A stretch of DNA of 64,000 nucleotides from Novosphingobium olei (GCF_012927405.1 NZ_JABBGM010000006.1:186001-250000); one strand, 5' to 3'. Positions 1 to 8,925 are shown, counted from the stretch's first letter. Notes: a model not told the origin generated them from the letters alone. Program-made: numbers and translations.

Positions 1-540
1 CTGGTCTTCGGGGTAATGCCAGGCACCTTCCGGCATCAGCGAAGCGAGCCGCGTCTTGAGTTCCGCCACGCCGTCGTTGGTCAGCGCCGAAACGAAGAAC
101 ACTTCGTCGAAATTGCCCAGCGGCACCAGCTCTTCCGCCGCAACCAGCAACGGTTCCTTGGGCGTTGCATCCACCTTGTTGAGCACGAGGATCTTGCGCT
201 CGGGGCGGTCTTTCAGGCTCGACAGGATCGGTTCGAGATAATCGCGCTTCTTCTTTCGGGCATCGACCACCAGCAGGATCGCGTCGGCCTCGGCCGCGCC
301 TTCCCAAACCGCGTTGACCATGGCCCGGTCGAGCCGCCTCTTGGGCTCGAACAGGCCGGGCGTGTCGGCAAGGATGATCTGGGTTTCACCTTCGAGCGCG
401 ATGCCCATCAGGCGGGCACGCGTGGTCTGGGCCTTGGCCGAGACGATCGCGACCTTCTGGCCGACGAGCGCGTTCACGAGCGTCGACTTGCCCGCATTCG
501 GGGCACCGATCACGGCGACGAGGCCGCACTTTTCCGTCAC
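1..540 (-). CDS. era: GTPase Era, N-terminal 180 residues (partial)
   Basis: This is the ribosome-associated GTPase of 30S maturation (16S rRNA 3' end). Only the first 180 of roughly 300 residues lie in the window; the C-terminal KH domain is off the left edge. Reading the minus strand from a GTG at 540, the G1 P-loop GAPNAGKST appears at about residues 12-20, a switch I region AQTTRARLMG follows, then G3 DTPGLF and G4 NKVD. The start codon lies inside an 11-bp palindrome, CACGTTACGTG (538-548). It sits 49 bp downstream of rnc, in the usual lepB-rnc-era order, so cotranscription is likely. The G motifs make the identity firm. The GTG start is less certain, because the frame stays open a short way upstream and no strong ribosome binding site is visible. 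Confidence 0.95.
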   Translation of the reverse strand, partial: MTEKCGLVAVIGAPNAGKSTLVNALVGQKVAIVSAKAQTTRARLMGIALEGETQIILADTPGLFEPKRRLDRAMVNAVWEGAAEADAILLVVDARKKKRDYLEPILSSLKDRPERKILVLNKVDATPKEPLLVAAEELVPLGNFDEVFFVSALTNDGVAELKTRLASLMPEGAWHYPEDQ

Positions 541-589
541 GTTACGTGTATTCCGTTCTTTTAGAGGACTTGCTGTGCGCCCGACTATA

Positions 590-1363
590 TCAGCCGAAGC
601 GCTCCATGAACATCCGCGCGGCGGCCGTCTCGGCCTCCTGCTTGCTCGAACCGCGGGCTTCCGCTTCGCCAACGCCGCCGACGCTGACGCGGACGGTGAA
701 CACGGCGGCATGGTCCGGGCCATCCCGGCTCGCCAGCGTGTAGACCGGCGGCTTGCGCCGATTGCCTGCGGCCCATTCCTGCAGCGCCGCCTTGGGGTGC
801 TTGCGCTGCCCCGTGCCGCCGGCCATCGGCTTGGTCCAGGCCTTGCGCACGAACGCCCGCGCCGCATCGAACCCGCGTTCGAGGAAGAGCGCGCCGATCA
901 GCGCTTCCATCACGTCGCCAAGGATATTGTCGCTGTTGGCGCCGCCATCGTCACGCGCCTGCTTGCCCATGCGGATGTGGGGCGGGACGGAAAGGGCGCG
1001 CGCTACGTCGGCGCAGGTTTCGCGGGCCACCAGCGCGTTGAGCCGCTGCGACAGCTTGCCCTCGGCAGCCCCGGTGGTCTCATAAAGCCAATCCGCGATG
1101 ACAAGGCCGAGGACGCGATCGCCCAGGAATTCGAGCCGCTGGTAATCCGAAGCTTCGCCCAGCGAACCGTGCGTTAGCGCGGCATGCCACAGCGCACCGT
1201 TCTGCAGCGGCGCGCCGGTCAGGTCGGTTAGGAATTGCGCCGTCTCGTCGGTCAGGACGGGGGCAGGGGCCTTGCTCAGAATGTGCCCCCGATCCGGTTC
1301 CAGCGCGCGGCGGTGAACCAGGTCCACGGCAGGAACCAGTTGGCACTGCCGTCGGTCGACCAC
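590..1363 (-). CDS. rnc: ribonuclease III
   Basis: This double-stranded-RNA endonuclease processes rRNA precursors and some mRNAs. The RNase III signature YQRLEFLGDRVLGLVIADWL is present, followed by the second acidic site (GDVMEALIGALFLERGFD) and a C-terminal dsRNA-binding domain (KAALQEWAAGN ... GSSKQEAETAAARMF). The first ATG, at 1363, lies deep inside lepB. Conserved sequence appears to begin near LSKAPAPVLTDE, just where lepB ends (1276-1278). No ATG, GTG or TTG occurs in frame there, only ATT-CTG. The true start is therefore either the upstream ATG, a GTG near 1330, or a rare codon giving an overlap with the lepB stop. Coordinates give the longest plausible version (257 aa); the mature protein is probably about 228 residues. 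Confidence 0.93.
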   Translation of the reverse strand: MVDRRQCQLVPAVDLVHRRALEPDRGHILSKAPAPVLTDETAQFLTDLTGAPLQNGALWHAALTHGSLGEASDYQRLEFLGDRVLGLVIADWLYETTGAAEGKLSQRLNALVARETCADVARALSVPPHIRMGKQARDDGGANSDNILGDVMEALIGALFLERGFDAARAFVRKAWTKPMAGGTGQRKHPKAALQEWAAGNRRKPPVYTLASRDGPDHAAVFTVRVSVGGVGEAEARGSSKQEAETAAARMFMERFG

Positions 1364-2157
1364 ATCACGATCGTTGCACGACCGACCAGGTTGTCCTGCG
1401 GCACCATGCCGATCCCTGCGCCTTCGACCGCCGGAAAACGGCTGTCCATCGAATTGTCGCGGTTATCGCCCATCAGGAACAGGTGGCCTGCAGGCACCAC
1501 GACGGGCGGCGTATCGTCCTGCGGGCGATAGCCGAGGTCGAGCACGTTGTAGCTCTTGCCCTCGGGCAGCGTCTCGCGGAACTGCGGATAGTGGCAACTG
1601 GCCGAACCGTCCTGCTCCAGCGCCTCGAATTCGGGGGCGACGCAGTTGGTGTTGGCCGAAACCGGGATCACGAAGTCCGCGATCTTTTCCTTCTTCACCG
1701 GCTTGCCGTTGATGTTGAGCACGCCGCCGATCATCTGGATCGTGTCGCCCGGCAGGCCGATCACGCGCTTGATGTAGTCGACGTCGTTGCCGGGAGGCGC
1801 CTTGAAGATCACCACGTCGCCGCGATTGGGCTGGCTGGCGAAGATGCGCTTGGGCAGCAGCGGCGCGCTGAACGGCAGGGAGTAGCTCGAATAGCCAAAT
1901 GGCCACTTGGCAGCGAGCAGATAATCCCCGTTCTCAAGCCGTGGCAACATCGATTCGGACGGGATGTTGAACGGCGAGAAGATGAAGCTGCGGAAGATCG
2001 CGACCACCAGCACCAGCTTGATCAGGAAGACGGGAAAGCTGTCCTCCTTCTTCTCGTTCCGCGTTTTCGGGGTTTTTGAGCCGCCTTGCGGCTGTGCCGG
2101 TGCGGCGATCCCTTCGACGGGGGCATTTTCGGGCTGATCGGTCATCGTCGCGGTCAT
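1276..2157 (-). CDS. lepB: signal peptidase I
   Basis: This inner-membrane protease removes signal peptides from exported proteins. It is 293 aa. A disordered N-terminus is followed by a membrane segment (VFLIKLVLVVAIFRSFIF, about residues 43-60). The catalytic serine box is PSESMLPRLENGDYLL and the catalytic lysine box is YIKRVIGLPGD. The C-terminal box GDNRDNSMDSR is intact. It is the first gene of the minus-strand lepB-rnc-era group and is divergent from pgi across a 158-bp gap. A second in-frame ATG four codons downstream could also serve as the start. Confidence 0.96.
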   Translation of the reverse strand: MTATMTDQPENAPVEGIAAPAQPQGGSKTPKTRNEKKEDSFPVFLIKLVLVVAIFRSFIFSPFNIPSESMLPRLENGDYLLAAKWPFGYSSYSLPFSAPLLPKRIFASQPNRGDVVIFKAPPGNDVDYIKRVIGLPGDTIQMIGGVLNINGKPVKKEKIADFVIPVSANTNCVAPEFEALEQDGSASCHYPQFRETLPEGKSYNVLDLGYRPQDDTPPVVVPAGHLFLMGDNRDNSMDSRFPAVEGAGIGMVPQDNLVGRATIVMWSTDGSANWFLPWTWFTAARWNRIGGTF

Positions 2158-2315
2158 GTGGAGGGGCCTTGCCTACGTCAAGCGGGATTTCGCGCTTCGA
2201 GTGCTGGCAAAATACGATTTCGCACAGGGACGATCGACCAACAGCAGTGCTTGGCGGACGAAGCTCAAGCGGGCATTGAGGCGGTGCATATCGCAGTTGC
2301 GAAAGGATCAGACGA

Positions 2316-3836
2316 ATGGCGGACCCGGCACAAGCGCTCTGGAGCGAGCTCGAAAGCCTCGAAACGCCAAGCCTTTCCGCGCTCTTCGAGGGGCAGGACC
2401 GGCTTGCCCGCTACTGTTCGGAGCTGGAAATTCCCGGCGGCCCGATTCGCTTCGATTGGAGCAAGACCCACCTGACCCCGGCCGTTGAGGATGTCCTCGG
2501 CCGTATCGCGGGTGCAATGGACCTCGATGGCAAGCGCGATGCGCTGTTCGCGGGCGAGGCGATCAACAACACCGAAGGCCGAGCCGCCCAGCACAGCGCC
2601 GAGCGCGGCATTGGCGCGCCCACTGCGGTGGTCGAGGCCGAGGCGCTTCACGCCCGGATGAAGGGCCTTGTCGAAGCGATCCACGAAGGCCTGCTGGGAG
2701 AGGTCAAGAGCCTGATCCACATCGGCATCGGCGGATCGGCGCTTGGCCCGGCGCTCGCGATCGACGCGCTTGCCCGTGACGAGGCGAAAGTCGCCATCCA
2801 CGTCGTCTCCAACATCGACGGCTGCGCGCTTGAAGCGGCGATGAAGCAGTGCGATCCCGCCACGACCATGGTGGCGGTGGCGTCGAAGACCTTCACCACC
2901 ACCGAAACCATGACCAACGCGAACTCGGCGCTCGACTGGCTGCGCCAAGGTGGAGTCTCCGATCCCTACGGCCGCGTCGTCGCGCTGACGGCCAGCCCGG
3001 ACAAGGCGGTTGAATGGGGCGTCGACGAGACCCGTGTCCTGCCCTTCAGCGAGACGGTGGGCGGTCGCTACTCCCTGTGGTCGTCGATAGGATTTCCGGT
3101 CGCACTGGCGCTGGGCTGGGATGCCTTCGCCGAATTCCTCGATGGCGCCGCGGCGATCGACACGCACTTCATCGAGGCGCCGTACGATGCCAACGTCGTC
3201 GTGCGCGCGGCCTTTGCTGATCTCTATTACACGCAGGCCAAGGGTCGCCAGACCCGCGCGGTCTTCGCTTATGACGAACGGCTTGCACTGCTGCCCGACT
3301 ATCTCCAGCAGCTCGAGATGGAATCGAACGGCAAGCGCGTTACGGCACAAGGTGAACCGCTCACCCGGCCGTCCGCGCCGATCACCTGGGGCGGCGTCGG
3401 CACCGATGCCCAGCACGCGGTGTTCCAGCTGCTGCATCAGGGCACGCACCTGATCCCGGTCGATTTCCTCGCGGTGAAGGTGCCCGGCCACGATCTCGAC
3501 CCGCTCCACCACCAGATTTTGCTGTCGAACTGCTTCGCCCAAGGGGCCGCGCTGATGGCGGGCAAGGCTTCGGACGATGGCGCGCGGGCCTATCCGGGGA
3601 ACCGTCCTTCGGCCACGATCCTGTGCGACGACCTCACGCCGGGCACGCTGGGGGCGCTGATCGCGTTCCACGAGCATCGCACCTTCGTTTCGGCGATGCT
3701 GCTGGGAATCAATCCGTTCGACCAGTTCGGCGTCGAACTGGGCAAGGCGATCGCCAAGCAGATCGATGCGGGCGGAGGCGAGGGCTTCGATCCTTCGACC
3801 GAGGCGCTGCTCGCCGCAGCCGGCATCGGCGCGTAA
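2316..3836 (+). CDS. pgi: glucose-6-phosphate isomerase
   Basis: It interconverts glucose 6-phosphate and fructose 6-phosphate in the cytoplasm. It is 506 aa, near the normal family size. The phosphosugar-binding stretch GIGGSALGPALA, PGI signature 1 (GGRYSLWSSIGFP) and signature 2 (PFDQFGVELGK) are all present and intact. An HNH-type gene begins 4 bp after the TAA stop, so the two are likely cotranscribed. The stop codon is embedded in one copy of the CGTWACG motif (3832-3838) that is enriched in this part of the window, and another copy lies inside the gene (3338). Confidence 0.97.
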   Translation: MADPAQALWSELESLETPSLSALFEGQDRLARYCSELEIPGGPIRFDWSKTHLTPAVEDVLGRIAGAMDLDGKRDALFAGEAINNTEGRAAQHSAERGIGAPTAVVEAEALHARMKGLVEAIHEGLLGEVKSLIHIGIGGSALGPALAIDALARDEAKVAIHVVSNIDGCALEAAMKQCDPATTMVAVASKTFTTTETMTNANSALDWLRQGGVSDPYGRVVALTASPDKAVEWGVDETRVLPFSETVGGRYSLWSSIGFPVALALGWDAFAEFLDGAAAIDTHFIEAPYDANVVVRAAFADLYYTQAKGRQTRAVFAYDERLALLPDYLQQLEMESNGKRVTAQGEPLTRPSAPITWGGVGTDAQHAVFQLLHQGTHLIPVDFLAVKVPGHDLDPLHHQILLSNCFAQGAALMAGKASDDGARAYPGNRPSATILCDDLTPGTLGALIAFHEHRTFVSAMLLGINPFDQFGVELGKAIAKQIDAGGGEGFDPSTEALLAAAGIGA

Positions 3837-3840
3837 CGTT

Positions 3841-4173
3841 ATGGCCCGCAAGAACAAATACGATCCTTACGCGGACGACGAGCCCGAGCAGGAAGCGCCG
3901 CCGCCGGTGCCCTGCTGGCTCTGTGGCCGGCCGACGGGAAGCACGATCGTCTGGCACCACCCCGTACCCAAAAGCCGGGGCGGGCGCGATGTCGTGCCGA
4001 TGCACGGGATCTGCCAGCAGACCCTGATCGCCAACTTCACCAATTCCGAGCTGCAGCGCGCCGGATTGGACGTCGATCAGCTGCTCGCCAACCCGACGGT
4101 GCGCAAGTTCGTCGACTGGGTGGCGAACAAGGACCCCGATTTCACCGCGACGATCGCCAAGAAGAAGCGCTGA
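3841..4173 (+). CDS. small HNH endonuclease-like protein
   Basis: This 110-aa protein has an acidic N-terminus, then a CWLCGR zinc knuckle, an HNH-like core WHHPVPKSRGGRD, a second Cys in HGICQQ, and a lysine-rich C-terminus. The arrangement CxxC ... HH ... H..C is that of compact HNH nucleases, which bind zinc and a catalytic metal. The start is the ATG at 3841, 4 bp after the pgi stop; an upstream in-frame ATG lies inside pgi and is unlikely. No partner methylase or phage gene is nearby, so a housekeeping DNA-processing role is as likely as defence. The specific target is unknown. Confidence 0.8.
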   Translation: MARKNKYDPYADDEPEQEAPPPVPCWLCGRPTGSTIVWHHPVPKSRGGRDVVPMHGICQQTLIANFTNSELQRAGLDVDQLLANPTVRKFVDWVANKDPDFTATIAKKKR

Positions 4174-4250
4174 ATCAGGGCGCCATCGGCCTTTGGGGCT
4201 CTTGGCAACGCAACGTGCGCCCACAATATGCGCACGTACTGGAGGATTGC

Positions 4251-5609
4251 ATGGCCGAGCAGGAATACGACTACGATCTTTTCGTCATCGGCGCGGGTTC
4301 GGGCGGGGTACGGGCAAGCCGCATCGCTTCCTCGCACGGCGCACGCGTGGCGGTGGCGGAGGAGTATCGCGTCGGCGGCACCTGCGTGATCCGTGGCTGC
4401 GTGCCCAAGAAGCTGCTGGTCTACGGCTCGCACTTCGCCGAAGAACTGCAGGACGCGGCCAACTATGGCTGGACGGTCGATAAGATGAACTTCGACTGGC
4501 CCACGCTGCGCGATGCGGTGAATAAGGACGTCGACCGGCTCAACGCCGCGTACACCTCCACGCTCGAGAACAACAAGGTCGAACGCTTCCTCGAACGCGC
4601 GACTATCACCGGCCCGCATTCGGTGAAACTGGCCGACAGCGGGCGCGAGATCACGGCGAAATACATCCTTGTCGCCACCGGCGCCTGGCCCGTCACCCCC
4701 ACCTTCGAGGGTGCCGAGCACTGCATCACGTCGAACGAGGTGTTCCATCTGCCCGAACTGCCGCGCAAGGTCATTATTGCCGGCGCTGGCTACATCGCGC
4801 TCGAATTCGCGGGGATTTTCAATGCGCTCGGCAGTCACGTAACGGTCGTCAACCGAAGCGAGACGCTCCTGCGCGGCTATGACGAAACGCTGCGCGACCG
4901 CCTGCTCCAGATCACCATGGCACGCGGCATCGAATACAAGTTCAACTGCCCGTTCGAAAAGGTTGTGAAGCGCGAGGACGGCTGCATGGAAGCCTACCTG
5001 AAGAACCAGCCCGATCCGATCGTCGCGGACGTGATCCTCGTTGCCACCGGCCGCAAGCCCAAGGTCGAAGGGCTGGGCCTGGAAAACGCCGGGGTGGAGC
5101 TTGGCGAGCGCGGCGAGATCAAGGTCGACGAGCACAACCGCACCAGCTGCGACAGCATCTATGCGGTGGGTGACGTAACGGACCGCGTCCAGCTCACCCC
5201 CGTCGCCATCCGCGAAGGCCAGGCGTTTGCCGACCGCGTGTTCGGCGGGATCGAGCGCAAGGTCGACTACGACTGCATCCCGAGCGCAGTGTTCTCGCAG
5301 CCGCCACTTGCGGCCGTAGGGCTTACTGAGGGCCAGGCCCGCAATCGGTACGGCAACGTGAAGGTCTATTCCTCGGACTTCCGCCCGATGAAGAACGTCT
5401 TCGGGCACCGGCCTGAGCGCGGCCTGTACAAGATGGTCGTCGATGCCAACACCGACAAGGTGCTCGGCATCCACATGATCGGTCCTGAGGCGCCCGAAAT
5501 CCTCCAGGCGGCCGCCGTGGCGGTAAAGGCCGGGCTGACCAAGGCCGCGTTTGACGATACGGTCGCCCTGCATCCTTCCATGGCCGAGGAACTGGTCCTC
5601 CTCAAATAA
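4251..5609 (+). CDS. gor: glutathione-disulfide reductase
   Basis: This FAD and NADPH enzyme keeps cytoplasmic glutathione reduced. It is 452 aa. The N-terminal FAD motif GAGSGGVRAS is followed by the redox-active disulfide GTCVIRGCVPKK (about residues 41-52). An NAD(P)-binding motif GAGYIALEFAG and the late FAD motif YAVGDVTDR follow, and the C-terminal His-Glu segment HPSMAEELV is intact. The ATG at 4251 is preceded by a clear GGAGG (about 4240-4245), so it is preferred over an ATG 36 bp upstream. Its product would also supply glutathione for the formaldehyde pathway genes at the right end of the window. Confidence 0.95.
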   Translation: MAEQEYDYDLFVIGAGSGGVRASRIASSHGARVAVAEEYRVGGTCVIRGCVPKKLLVYGSHFAEELQDAANYGWTVDKMNFDWPTLRDAVNKDVDRLNAAYTSTLENNKVERFLERATITGPHSVKLADSGREITAKYILVATGAWPVTPTFEGAEHCITSNEVFHLPELPRKVIIAGAGYIALEFAGIFNALGSHVTVVNRSETLLRGYDETLRDRLLQITMARGIEYKFNCPFEKVVKREDGCMEAYLKNQPDPIVADVILVATGRKPKVEGLGLENAGVELGERGEIKVDEHNRTSCDSIYAVGDVTDRVQLTPVAIREGQAFADRVFGGIERKVDYDCIPSAVFSQPPLAAVGLTEGQARNRYGNVKVYSSDFRPMKNVFGHRPERGLYKMVVDANTDKVLGIHMIGPEAPEILQAAAVAVKAGLTKAAFDDTVALHPSMAEELVLLK

Positions 5610-5626
5610 GGTTGCGCATTGCAACC
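5610..5626. promoter_or_regulatory. inverted repeat upstream of SDR gene
   Basis: GGTTGC-GCATT-GCAACC is a perfect 6-bp inverted repeat 3 bp after the gor coding end and about 48 bp before the SDR start. It lacks a T-run, so a repressor or activator operator for the SDR gene is more likely than a terminator. The regulator is unknown. Confidence 0.4.
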
Positions 5627-5673
5627 TATATGTTAGTCTCCCTCGCAACGACACTTGTGGGGGAGACGGTCGC

Positions 5674-6396
5674 TTGGATCTCAACGGAAAACTCGTGCTG
5701 CTGACTGGCGGCACCGACGGAATTGGGCTGCGCCTCGCGCGGCAATTGCGCGAAAAAGGCGCGCAGGTTGTCGTTACGGGACGCACGCCCGAACGGATCG
5801 CGGCGGCGCAGGCCGAGGGCTTCGAGGTCCTTGCCGCCGATCTCGCCACCTCCGAAGGCGTCACTGGCCTGCTCGCTGCGGTGGCCGGACGCCCTATCGA
5901 CGTCCTCGTCAACAACGCCGGTATGGGCACGCCGCACGACTATCGGGTCGCGACACCCGATGCGCAGGCTGACGAACGCACGCTGCAGCTCAACGTCCAT
6001 GCCCCGATCCGGCTGATCGCTGGGCTGATCGAACCGCTCAAGGCCCGTCCCGAAGCGATGATCGTCAATGTTACCTCTGGCCTCGCCATCGCACCCAACA
6101 CCGCCAGCGCGATCTATTGCGCCACCAAAGCCGCCTTGCGCAGCTACACCATGTCCTTGCGCAAGCAACTTGAGGCCACACGCATTCACGTGCTCGAGGT
6201 CCTGCCACCGGTGGTCGAAACGGCGATGACCGCGGACCTCGCCATGAAGAAGCTCGCGCCCGAGGCCTGCGCTGCCGAGATCGTGCGGGCGATGGAACGT
6301 AACGCCGATGAAGCCAACGTCGGGCAGGTGAAGTTCCTGCGCCGCGTCTATTCGCTCTCGCCGGCGCTCGCACGCCGCATCATGCTCGCCTTCTGA
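5674..6396 (+). CDS. short-chain dehydrogenase/reductase (DltE-like)
   Basis: A classical SDR of 240 aa when started at TTG 5674, which lies 8 bp after a GGGGGAG ribosome binding site. The first residues then read LDLNGKLVLLTGG, which matches SDR N-termini. It shows the cofactor motif TGGTDGIGLRLA, the NNAG motif (NNAGMG), and the catalytic YCATK with a preceding Ser (TSGLAI). The substrate is unknown. The gene is 13 bp upstream of an extended-SDR gene, and the two probably form one operon. Some annotators would extend it upstream to an ATG at 5551 that overlaps gor; the ribosome binding site argues against that. Confidence 0.85.
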   Translation: MDLNGKLVLLTGGTDGIGLRLARQLREKGAQVVVTGRTPERIAAAQAEGFEVLAADLATSEGVTGLLAAVAGRPIDVLVNNAGMGTPHDYRVATPDAQADERTLQLNVHAPIRLIAGLIEPLKARPEAMIVNVTSGLAIAPNTASAIYCATKAALRSYTMSLRKQLEATRIHVLEVLPPVVETAMTADLAMKKLAPEACAAEIVRAMERNADEANVGQVKFLRRVYSLSPALARRIMLAF

Positions 6397-6409
6397 AGGG
6401 AGTCCGACA

Positions 6410-7438
6410 ATGACCCAGACCGTGCTCGTCACCGGAGGCAGCGGCTACATCGCCGGCTTCCTGATCCGCCAGCTGCTCGATGCCGGCTGGACCGTCCACA
6501 CCACCGTGCGCAGCCTGTCGCGCGAAGCCGAATTGCGGCTGGTCCTGGGCGGAACCAAGGAAACGCTGCGGTTTTTCGCCGCGGACCTGACTTCGGACGC
6601 CGGGTGGGACGATGCGGCCGCCGGGTGTACGCATGTTGCACATGTCGCCTCGCCGTTCCCGCTGCATGTCCCGAAGGATCCCGAGGAACTCGTCGGCCCG
6701 GCCCGTGATGGTGCCCTGCGGGCCCTGTGCGCGGCGAAGAAGGCGGGCGTGAAGCGCTTCGTCCAGACGTCCTCGTTCGCCGCAGTCGGCTACGGGCACC
6801 CGGCCGGGCGTTACGTTGCGGGCCAGGTCTTCACCGAGGCTGACTGGACCGACCTCTCGAACCCCAATGTCGCCCCCTACATGCGCAGCAAGACCGTCGC
6901 CGAACGCGCCGCGCGCGACTGGATCGCCGCGGAGGGCGAAGGGATGGAGTACGTTTCGGTCAATCCGGTCGCCGTACTGGGGCCGGTGACCAACGGCGAC
7001 CTTTCGACCTCGATCGAACTGGTCAAGCAGCTGCTCGAAGGCGCGATCCCCGCGCTTCCCGACGTCGGTTTCGGCATCGTCGACGTGCGTGACGTTGCGG
7101 ACCTGCACGTGCGCGCGCTGAACCAGCCGGGCCTCAACGGCGAACGCTTCCTCGCCACCGGCCCGTTTCTGACCTTTGCGGAGATCGCCGCGGTCCTGAA
7201 ACGCCGCTTGGGGCACGAGGCGCGCAAGGTGCCCACCCGGCGGTTGCCGGACTTCGTGGTCAAGATCGGGGCTCTGTTCAGCCCATCGCTCAAGCAGATC
7301 GCCGGCGAACTCGGCAAAGTCCGCGCAGGCACGTCCGCGCATGCCCAGCAGCGCGTCGGCTGGACGCTGCACCCGGTCGAGGAGACCATCGTCGACACGG
7401 CGCGCAGCCTGATCGACCTCAAGATCGTGAAGGTGTGA
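6410..7438 (+). CDS. NAD-dependent epimerase/dehydratase family (dihydroflavonol-reductase-like)
   Basis: An extended SDR of 342 aa. The N-terminal NAD(P) motif is VTGGSGYIAGFLIRQLL, the active-site region has YMRSKTVAE (YxxxK), and VSVNPVAVLGP is characteristic of the anthocyanidin/dihydroflavonol reductase-like branch. Bacterial members reduce aldehydes or ketones of varied origin, so no substrate is assigned. The ATG at 6410 follows an AAGGGAG ribosome binding site. The stop is followed at once by a CGTTACG copy (7439) and then by the convergent molybdopterin reductase gene. Confidence 0.87.
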   Translation: MTQTVLVTGGSGYIAGFLIRQLLDAGWTVHTTVRSLSREAELRLVLGGTKETLRFFAADLTSDAGWDDAAAGCTHVAHVASPFPLHVPKDPEELVGPARDGALRALCAAKKAGVKRFVQTSSFAAVGYGHPAGRYVAGQVFTEADWTDLSNPNVAPYMRSKTVAERAARDWIAAEGEGMEYVSVNPVAVLGPVTNGDLSTSIELVKQLLEGAIPALPDVGFGIVDVRDVADLHVRALNQPGLNGERFLATGPFLTFAEIAAVLKRRLGHEARKVPTRRLPDFVVKIGALFSPSLKQIAGELGKVRAGTSAHAQQRVGWTLHPVEETIVDTARSLIDLKIVKV

Positions 7439-7453
7439 CGTTACGCCGGGACT

Positions 7454-8203
7454 TCAGATCCCGGCATACCACTGGTAGCCCTTACGGTCTTCCCAGTAGC
7501 CGCCACCACCGCCGTGGATGCCGGCAAGGCTGGCCACCGCCTGCACGCGCATGACGTACTTCGCCTGCTTGTAGCCCAGCTGCCGCTCGACCCGCAGCCG
7601 CAACGGCGCGCCGTGGCCGACCGACAGCGGTTGTCGGTTCATGTGGTGCGCCAGGATCGTCTGGGGATGGAACGCCTCGACCAGGTCGATGCTCTCGTAA
7701 TAGGGCGTGCCGTGGTAATCGTCGGCGCAGTGGAACACCACGTAACGGGCGTTCGACGATAACGCCGCCGCCTTGAGCAGCAGCATCAGCGGCACCCCGG
7801 TCCATTCGCCGATCGCGCTCCAGCCCTCGACGCAATCGTGGCGGGTGATCTGCGTGCGCGCCGGCATCGCCTGCAGTTGCGCCAGGCTGAGCGAAAGCGG
7901 GCGCGCCACCATTCCATCCACGACGAGGCGCCAGTCGGCAAAGCCGCGTGCCACGTGCGCCTGATAGGCCGCGTCGCCGGGGGCGGTGGTGCCGTTAACG
8001 CAGAAGTTGGGCGAAAGATCGGTTGCGGAGAACTCGGGCGCCAGCGCGGTGCGGTCCGTTACGAGACGCTGCCCGCTCATCGTGGCCTTTTCGCCCAGCG
8101 TCAGCACCTTCCTGACCGTGGGCGAGGCGACGATGCGATCGCACCCCGCCAGCATCAGCCCGGCGCCGCCGACCAGCGCATTGCGGCGGGTGACGATCGT
8201 CAT
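7454..8203 (-). CDS. molybdopterin-dependent oxidoreductase, MsrP/YedY-like
   Basis: This is a 249-aa catalytic subunit of the sulfite-oxidase/YedY fold. It begins with a Tat-like signal (TRRNALVGGAGLMLAGC), which could also act as a lipobox. The Mo-ligand cysteine is seen in HDCVEGWSAIGEW, and a pterin-binding Arg/His segment (APLRLRVERQLGYKQAKYV) follows. Known YedY/MsrP enzymes repair oxidised methionine in periplasmic proteins. This protein is shorter than E. coli MsrP (334 aa) and could act on another substrate. Its start overlaps the stop of the cytochrome b gene by ATGA, so the two are translationally coupled. Confidence 0.85.
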   Translation of the reverse strand: MTIVTRRNALVGGAGLMLAGCDRIVASPTVRKVLTLGEKATMSGQRLVTDRTALAPEFSATDLSPNFCVNGTTAPGDAAYQAHVARGFADWRLVVDGMVARPLSLSLAQLQAMPARTQITRHDCVEGWSAIGEWTGVPLMLLLKAAALSSNARYVVFHCADDYHGTPYYESIDLVEAFHPQTILAHHMNRQPLSVGHGAPLRLRVERQLGYKQAKYVMRVQAVASLAGIHGGGGGYWEDRKGYQWYAGI

Positions 8204-8925
8204 GGCCGCTTCTCCTCTGGCAGGCGATACCAGCCCGTCAACATCGAGCGCAGTTCGTTGATCGGCCCGGCGAGCAGGACCATCAGCAGGTGCACCGCGA
8301 TGAACAGCGCAAGGCCTGCGGCGCAAAGGAAGTGGATCGAGCGCGCAGACTGCCGCCCGCCGAACAGGTCGAGCAGGAAGGGGAAGGCGGCATTCATCGC
8401 CGGGCTCATGGTCAGGCCGGTCAGGATCACCAGCGGGATCAACACCAGCACGACACCGAGGTAGGCGATCTTCTGCAGCGGGTTATAGCCGCGCGCCGCC
8501 TCGCCGGTGGGAAAGCGCAGCCGGGCGTGTTCCTTGATGTCGTGCCACAAGTGGCCAAACGAACGTTCCTCGCGCTTGAGCCACAAGTCCCGCGTCAGGT
8601 GGCGCGATAGCAGCGCATAGACCAGAAACAGCACGATGCCGATCGCCAGCACCCACGCGAAGAAGAAGTGCCACTGCCGCGCCGCGGCGAGGTCATAGCT
8701 GCTGGGGATCGTGACTAACGGCGGGAATGGATCGTCGTAGCCGGGGAATTTCGGCAGTTCGAGCCAGGCCTTGTCCGGGTTCGCGCCATACTTGCCCCAG
8801 TAGAGTCGCGGATGGGCGTTGAGGATCATCATCCCGCTCATCAGCATGACGAACACGCTCAAGGCATTGAACCAGTGCCAGATCCGCACCGGCAGATTCG
8901 TTCGATAGACCAGCTTGCCGTCCAT
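8200..8925 (-). CDS. cytochrome b561-family membrane subunit
   Basis: This 241-aa protein has about four membrane spans and candidate haem histidines in RIWHWFNALSV, RQWHFFFAW and near SARSIHFLCAAGLALFIAVHLL. It is the likely electron donor for the molybdopterin reductase encoded immediately downstream with an ATGA overlap, paralleling the MsrQ-MsrP pair, though the family here is thiosulfate-reductase/cytochrome b561-like. The ATG at 8925 (MDGKLVYRTNLPVRI) was chosen because conserved sequence begins there; the frame is open further upstream. A CGTAACG copy lies 36 bp upstream (8961). Confidence 0.85.
   Translation of the reverse strand: MDGKLVYRTNLPVRIWHWFNALSVFVMLMSGMMILNAHPRLYWGKYGANPDKAWLELPKFPGYDDPFPPLVTIPSSYDLAAARQWHFFFAWVLAIGIVLFLVYALLSRHLTRDLWLKREERSFGHLWHDIKEHARLRFPTGEAARGYNPLQKIAYLGVVLVLIPLVILTGLTMSPAMNAAFPFLLDLFGGRQSARSIHFLCAAGLALFIAVHLLMVLLAGPINELRSMLTGWYRLPEEKRP

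Noticed and set aside
3841-4173. Restriction endonuclease of a defence system
   Set aside because: There is no methylase, specificity or phage-related partner; the gene is coupled to pgi.
5610-5626. Terminator for gor
   Set aside because: The hairpin is short and has no T-run; an operator is more likely.
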